The position numbers and the translations under genes are program-made. DNA of 37,358 bases from Spirochaetales bacterium (lineage in GTDB: Bacteria; Spirochaetota; Spirochaetia; SZUA-6; RPPD01). Below are positions 34,390-37,358 of the stretch, in pieces (the stretch's first letter is position 1; each line of letters opens with the position of its first letter). The notes beneath the pieces are model-generated. The model had not been told where the DNA came from. It saw nothing but the letters and a program-made list of their open reading frames with translations, and did no database searches. The DNA is taken from assembly GCA_016934415.1 (NCBI GenBank), contig JAFGSW010000092.1, forward strand, positions 1 to 37,358. The letters run 5' to 3'.

Positions 34390-34442
34390 GAGCCTGCCCT
34401 GAGCTGTTTCGGAGCATACCTGCTCCGAAACAAGTCGAAGGG
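34390..34442. repeat. Hairpin element GAGCCTGCCCTGAGCT...AGTCGAAGGG, copy 2
   Basis: The left end GAGCCTGCCCTGAGCT (34390-34405) and right end AGTCGAAGGG (34433-34442) equal those of copy 1. The central 12-bp stem is TGTTTCGGAGCA / TGCTCCGAAACA with a TACC loop. The outer part of the stem differs from copy 1 with compensating changes on both arms, while the inner CGGAGCA/TGCTCCG is kept. Confidence 0.8.
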
Positions 34443-34525
34443 TGTTTCACTCATTCCCCCCGAAACCTGACACACCGCTGTCACACCGACCGCGTATTTT
34501 TTGTCAAAGGAAACGGGAAAAATGC

Positions 34526-34554
34526 TTGACACTGCGAAACCGTTTTCCTAAACT
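34526..34554 (+). promoter_or_regulatory. Promoter with LacI-type operator inside the spacer
   Basis: Consensus TTGACA (34526-34531) and TAAACT (34549-34554) have a 17-nt spacer. The spacer contains GAAACCGTTTTC (34536-34547), one mismatch from the perfect palindrome GAAACCGGTTTC, the form used by LacI-family repressors. A repressor bound there would block RNA polymerase. The start is near 34561, giving a leader of about 19 nt with AAAGGAG. Confidence 0.7.
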
Positions 34555-34579
34555 GAGCCACACACTAAAGGAGAATCCC

Positions 34580-35701
34580 ATGATGCACGAAGGCACAACC
34601 GATTGCTCGCCCAAGGACGTCGCCTACAACCCCAAGACCGTCGACCGGCTGGACGCCCTCTGTCACGAGCTCATCGGCAAGAACATCATCCAGGCCGCCT
34701 GCTACCTCATGGCCCGGCACGGCAAGGTGTTCGCGCACAAGAGCGCGGGCAGGCTGCGGCCGGCCAAGGACTCGGGCCCGTACCTGCCGGACTCGCTGCG
34801 CCCGGTGGCGTCCCTCACCAAGGCCTTCACCGCGGTCGGCATCTGGCAGCTCCTGGAGCAGGGGAAGATCTACCTCCACCAGCAGGTGCGTGAGATCCTC
34901 AAGGACTTCGACACGACAATGCACGCCGAAATCTCAATCTTCCAGCTTCTCACCCACACCTCCGGCTTGATGGCGATCGGGAGCTTCCTGGAGCCGTACC
35001 ACGCGCCTTGGGACAACACGATCACCAAGGACGACTGGATCCGCCGCTTCCTCTCAGGGCCGTTGCAGTTCAAGAGCGGCACCACCTGGAACTACTGCAA
35101 CATGGCCTTCATGTTCCTGGCGGAGATCATCGCCAAGGTGTCGGGGATGGAGTACGACAAATACATAGAAGAGAACATCCTCAAGCCCCTCGGCATGAAG
35201 GACTCCCACTTCTTCCTCCCCCAGGAGAAGCACGACCGCGTCTGCCTGACCGACGAAAAAAACGACTGGTGCCTGAAGCGCACGCGCGAGGAAATGGCCA
35301 GCATCTCGATCTTCGGGGCGGGCGCGCTCATCTCCAGCGTCCCGGACATGTACAAGTTCGGCCGGATGCTCCTCTCCGGCGGGACCGGGAACGGCAACCG
35401 GATCGTCGGGCGGAAGACCGTGGAATCCGGGACCAAGGCGCACGTCAAGGACCTCATCTCCTACAACTGGCACGGCAAGCTCTTCGACTCGAGCCACCCG
35501 GTGAGCTACGGCCTGGGCCTCGAGATCGACAAGCACAAGTTCCTCACCGACGGCACCTACGACCACGAGGGCGCGGGCGGCATCCTGCTCTACATGGATC
35601 CGAAAGAGGATTTCATGTTCGCCGGCATCTTCTCCTCAACCGACTGGCACGGGGATTCCTGGGTGAGCCCCCTGGCCGTGGCGTGGTCCGGGCTCGAATA
35701 A
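34580..35701 (+). CDS. Cytosolic serine hydrolase of the beta-lactamase / penicillin-binding (class C-like) family, copy 1
   Basis: This is a 373-residue protein without signal peptide or membrane segment. ATG at 34580 follows AAAGGAG by 6 nt (a second ATG comes next). The active-site motifs are SLTK at residues 78-81, YCN at 172-174 and HEG at 329-331 in place of KTG. The family includes esterases, D-aminopeptidases and transesterases besides true beta-lactamases, and cytosolic location argues against antibiotic resistance. The LacI-type operator in its promoter, and a sugar-binding protein gene next door, suggest a role in carbohydrate or acyl-sugar metabolism; this is inference. A paralogue follows downstream with matching motifs and nearly identical 3' end. 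Confidence 0.9.
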   Translation: MMHEGTTDCSPKDVAYNPKTVDRLDALCHELIGKNIIQAACYLMARHGKVFAHKSAGRLRPAKDSGPYLPDSLRPVASLTKAFTAVGIWQLLEQGKIYLHQQVREILKDFDTTMHAEISIFQLLTHTSGLMAIGSFLEPYHAPWDNTITKDDWIRRFLSGPLQFKSGTTWNYCNMAFMFLAEIIAKVSGMEYDKYIEENILKPLGMKDSHFFLPQEKHDRVCLTDEKNDWCLKRTREEMASISIFGAGALISSVPDMYKFGRMLLSGGTGNGNRIVGRKTVESGTKAHVKDLISYNWHGKLFDSSHPVSYGLGLEIDKHKFLTDGTYDHEGAGGILLYMDPKEDFMFAGIFSSTDWHGDSWVSPLAVAWSGLE

Positions 35702-35710
35702 GCTTCACTC

Positions 35711-35903
35711 CGAAGAGGACACGGAGAACACGGAGGGGGGAGGAGAGCACGAAGAAGGAATAGGAAAACTACGGATGACGCGGATAAGAAAAGGGAGAAA
35801 GAAGTAGAAAACAACTTGAGAGATTCCAGTGAAGTCGGATTTTCTCTTCTTTTTTTCCTCTTTTGCCTTTCCTCAATCCGCGTTCATCCGCGCCATCCGT
35901 AGT
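35711..35903. repeat. Intergenic repeat block D with inverted ACTACGGATG arms
   Basis: ACTACGGATGACGCGGA (35768-35784) and TCCGCGCCATCCGTAGT (35887-35903) are inverted copies matching at 16 of 17 positions, about 100 nt apart. GGACACGGAGAACACGGAGG lies at about 35717-35736. This block is directly downstream of the first beta-lactamase-family gene; a similar block follows the second. Confidence 0.7.
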
Positions 35904-35923
35904 CATACTCAATCGTTTTTGTA

Positions 35924-36001
35924 TTGTCATACCGAGATTTGCATAAATCTCGGTATGACAAAGAAATATAATCGGAAATACCCGACAAAGCGTAGCTTTG
36001 T
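35924..36001. repeat. TATAATCGGAAATACC element with a 17-bp hairpin
   Basis: TTGTCATACCGAGATTT (35924-35940) and AAATCTCGGTATGACAA (35945-35961) form a perfect 17-bp stem with a GCAT loop. TATAATCGGAAATACC (35967-35982) follows, then ACAAAGC/GCTTTGT (35985-36001) as a 7-bp stem. The 16-nt core is identical to that at 27055-27070. Confidence 0.75.
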
Positions 36002-36010
36002 GGATATAAT
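35982..36010 (+). promoter_or_regulatory. Putative promoter of the second beta-lactamase-family gene, partly inside the palindromic element
   Basis: CCGACA (35982-35987, 4 of 6 matches to TTGACA) and TATAAT (36005-36010) have an exact 17-nt spacer. The -35 box falls inside the repeat element. GTCATAAGCGTTTGCGAC (36020-36037) just downstream is an imperfect CG-centred palindrome that may be a second LacI-type site. Confidence 0.4.
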
Positions 36011-36068
36011 TCACTTCTTGTCATAAGCGTTTGCGACGGAGGCCGTAAAGACCTTGGAGAAATATAAA

Positions 36069-37187
36069 ATGCACGAAGCAAAAACCGATTGCCGGCCGGA
36101 AGAGGTCGGGTACAATCAAGCGGCGATCGAAACCCTGGACGAGTTGGCACGCGAACTGATCGATAAGGGCTTCATTCAGTCCGCCTGCTACCTGATGGCC
36201 CGACACGGCAAGGTGTTCGCCCACAAGAGCGCCGGCCGCCTGACGCGAGCCCCCGACTCGCCCGATTTCCTGCCGGACAGCCTCCGGCCGGTGGCCTCTC
36301 TCACCAAGGCCTTCACCGCCGTCGCCGTCTGGCAGTTGTTGGAGCGGGGTAAAATCTTTCTCCACCAGCCGGTCGCCGCCTTCCTCAAGGAATTCGACAC
36401 GCCGATGCACGGGGGGATCACCATCTTCCAGCTCCTCACCCACACCTCGGGATTGCGCGCCGACGGAGGCGGTTTTCTCGAACCGTACGCCGATCCCTGG
36501 CCGCGCATGTCCAAATCCAACTGGATCAAGCGCCTGCTCGCCGGCCCCCTGCAGTACAGGCCGGGAACCGTCTGGAACTACTGCACCAAGGCGTATCTCC
36601 TGCTCGCCGAGGTGGTCGCGCGCGTATCCGGCATGGACTACGACCGCTATATCGAAGAGAACGTCTGGCGGCCGCTGGGCATGACGGACACGCACTTCTT
36701 CCTGCCGGAAGAAAAACGCGGCCGGACCGGTTCCGTCGAAAAATGGAACGATGAGCAGATCAAGGCGACCCGGGACAAAGAGGACATCCTCGCTTTGCTC
36801 GGCGGCGGGGCGGCTTTTTCCAATGTCGGCGACATATTCAAGTTCGGCCGGATGCTTCTCGCGGGCGGCTCTTATAACGGGAGACGCATTGTCGGCCGGA
36901 AATGGGTCGAGGCGGGAGTGAGGGCGCACATCCGGAACAAGATCTCCTACAACTGGCAGGGCAACATGTTCGCCGGCGACAAGCTGGTCAGCTACGGCCT
37001 GGGGCTGGAAATAGACAAGCACGAGTTCATGAGCCCCGGCACCTTCGACCACGAGGGCGCGGGCGGCGTCTTCCTCTTCATGGACCCGAAGGAGGACTTC
37101 CTCTTCGCGGGATTCTTCGCCAGCCCCGAGTGGCATGGGGAGAGCTGGGTGAGCCCCCTGGCCGTGGCGTGGTCCGGGCTGGAGTGA
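36069..37187 (+). CDS. Cytosolic serine hydrolase of the beta-lactamase family, copy 2
   Basis: This is a 372-residue paralogue of the preceding gene, also without signal peptide. ATG at 36069 is chosen because it aligns with the paralogue (MHEAKTDC against MHEGTTDC) and GGAG lies 9 nt upstream; an in-frame TTG at 36054 is possible. SLTK is at residues 77-80, YCT replaces YCN (WNYCTKAYLL), and HEGAGG is kept. Loss of the Asn of the Y-x-N motif may change or weaken activity. Large blocks are identical between the copies, such as YLMARHGKVFAHKSAGRL and WVSPLAVAWSGLE, so duplication is fairly recent. It has its own putative promoter and lies 367 nt after copy 1. Confidence 0.9.
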   Translation: MHEAKTDCRPEEVGYNQAAIETLDELARELIDKGFIQSACYLMARHGKVFAHKSAGRLTRAPDSPDFLPDSLRPVASLTKAFTAVAVWQLLERGKIFLHQPVAAFLKEFDTPMHGGITIFQLLTHTSGLRADGGGFLEPYADPWPRMSKSNWIKRLLAGPLQYRPGTVWNYCTKAYLLLAEVVARVSGMDYDRYIEENVWRPLGMTDTHFFLPEEKRGRTGSVEKWNDEQIKATRDKEDILALLGGGAAFSNVGDIFKFGRMLLAGGSYNGRRIVGRKWVEAGVRAHIRNKISYNWQGNMFAGDKLVSYGLGLEIDKHEFMSPGTFDHEGAGGVFLFMDPKEDFLFAGFFASPEWHGESWVSPLAVAWSGLE

Positions 37188-37223
37188 TAACGCCCCTGCC
37201 GGTCGCCGAAAAGAAAAAGAGAA

Positions 37224-37358
37224 ACTACGGATAGACGCGGATAAACGAGGATGAGAGAAGGCAAGAGAGGAAAAGAAGAGAAAATCGGACTTCAGGAGCG
37301 CCTCTCATGTTTCTTTCCTTTCTTTGTTCTCCCCTTCTCTTATCCGCGCTATCCGCGC
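37224..37358. repeat. Intergenic repeat block E, running off the window
   Basis: ACTACGGATAGACGCGGATA begins at 37224, followed by a purine-rich stretch, and the window ends in TATCCGCGCTATCCGCGC (37341-37358), again an inverted arrangement. It mirrors block D after the first paralogue. No gene is seen from 37188 to the end. Confidence 0.55.

Larger units (their letters stand above)
34066..34579. other. 514-nt gap between divergent genes: palindromes, hairpin element copy 2 and an operator-promoter
   Basis: The gap holds CCGGACGC/GCGTCCGG (34301-34318, an 8-bp stem with an AA loop), the GAGCCTGCCC hairpin element (34390-34442), and the promoter with LacI-type operator for the next gene (34526-34554). 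A stretch CATAAGCCGTTTCC on the minus strand (34151-34164) weakly resembles that operator. No promoter was identified for the solute-binding protein gene. No gene is seen. Confidence 0.5.

Noticed and set aside
34065-34532. 155-codon minus-strand ORF upstream of the solute-binding protein
   Set aside because: It runs through the operator-promoter and the hairpin element and overlaps the ribosome-binding site of the next gene. No domain is recognisable.
34580-37187. Antibiotic-resistance beta-lactamases
   Set aside because: The proteins lack signal peptides and carry HEG in place of KTG. The broad family contains many esterases and peptidases, so a resistance call is not supported.

Overview
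The window looks like a piece of a G+C-rich spirochaete chromosome (probably class Spirochaetia; this is inferred). The grounds are a class I lysyl-tRNA synthetase, which is rare in Bacteria but normal in spirochaetes, many short lipoproteins, a methyl-accepting protein, c-di-GMP-type HD proteins, and a LacI-like sensor fused to a hybrid histidine kinase. No rRNA, tRNA, CRISPR array, phage gene or transposase was found. Gene order looks chromosomal and the coding part is mostly housekeeping and signalling.

Layout. 1-2829: an unknown protein translationally coupled to murD, then two perfect intergenic hairpins. 2830-6186: a large cytosolic hybrid sensor kinase. 6417-8886 (minus): metG and a 34-residue basic peptide with its own terminator. 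9158-9670: a small membrane protein. 10195-12770 (minus): an operon of a secreted protein, an M24 peptidase and nrnA. 13103-18163: an HD phosphohydrolase, a GAF/HD-GYP protein and a six-helix chemoreceptor-like protein. 18256-22074: small membrane and lipoprotein genes, lysS, the remains of a toxin/antitoxin-like pair and a methyltransferase. 22554-26940 (minus): a MoxR / DUF58 / transglutaminase operon with overlapping stop and start codons. 27470-30915: lipoprotein, FecR-domain protein, lipoprotein and a repeat lipoprotein, passing from G+C-rich into an A+T-rich island. 31095-31580: a 21-bp minisatellite interrupted by a palindromic element. 31654-34065 (minus): a solute-binding protein and a peptidoglycan-binding-like secreted protein. 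34580-37187: two tandem cytosolic serine beta-lactamase-family paralogues, the first with a LacI-type operator lying inside its promoter spacer.

The least ordinary part is the non-coding DNA. Intergenic gaps carry at least six kinds of dispersed repeat: ACTACGGATG-type sequence, GGAARCCRGG purine arms with their complements, GCCCTGAGCT...AGTCGAAGGG hairpin elements, a GAGATTGCTTCGG...CTCGCAATGAC element, TATAATCGGAAATACC palindromes, and isolated perfect hairpins. Several are nested in one another. Promoters of sigma-70 form (TTGnnn, about 17 nt, TAnnnT) can be read in front of many genes. In at least two cases the -10 box lies only 6-7 nt before the start codon, which predicts leaderless mRNAs.

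All function calls come from reading motifs by eye. No database search was run.
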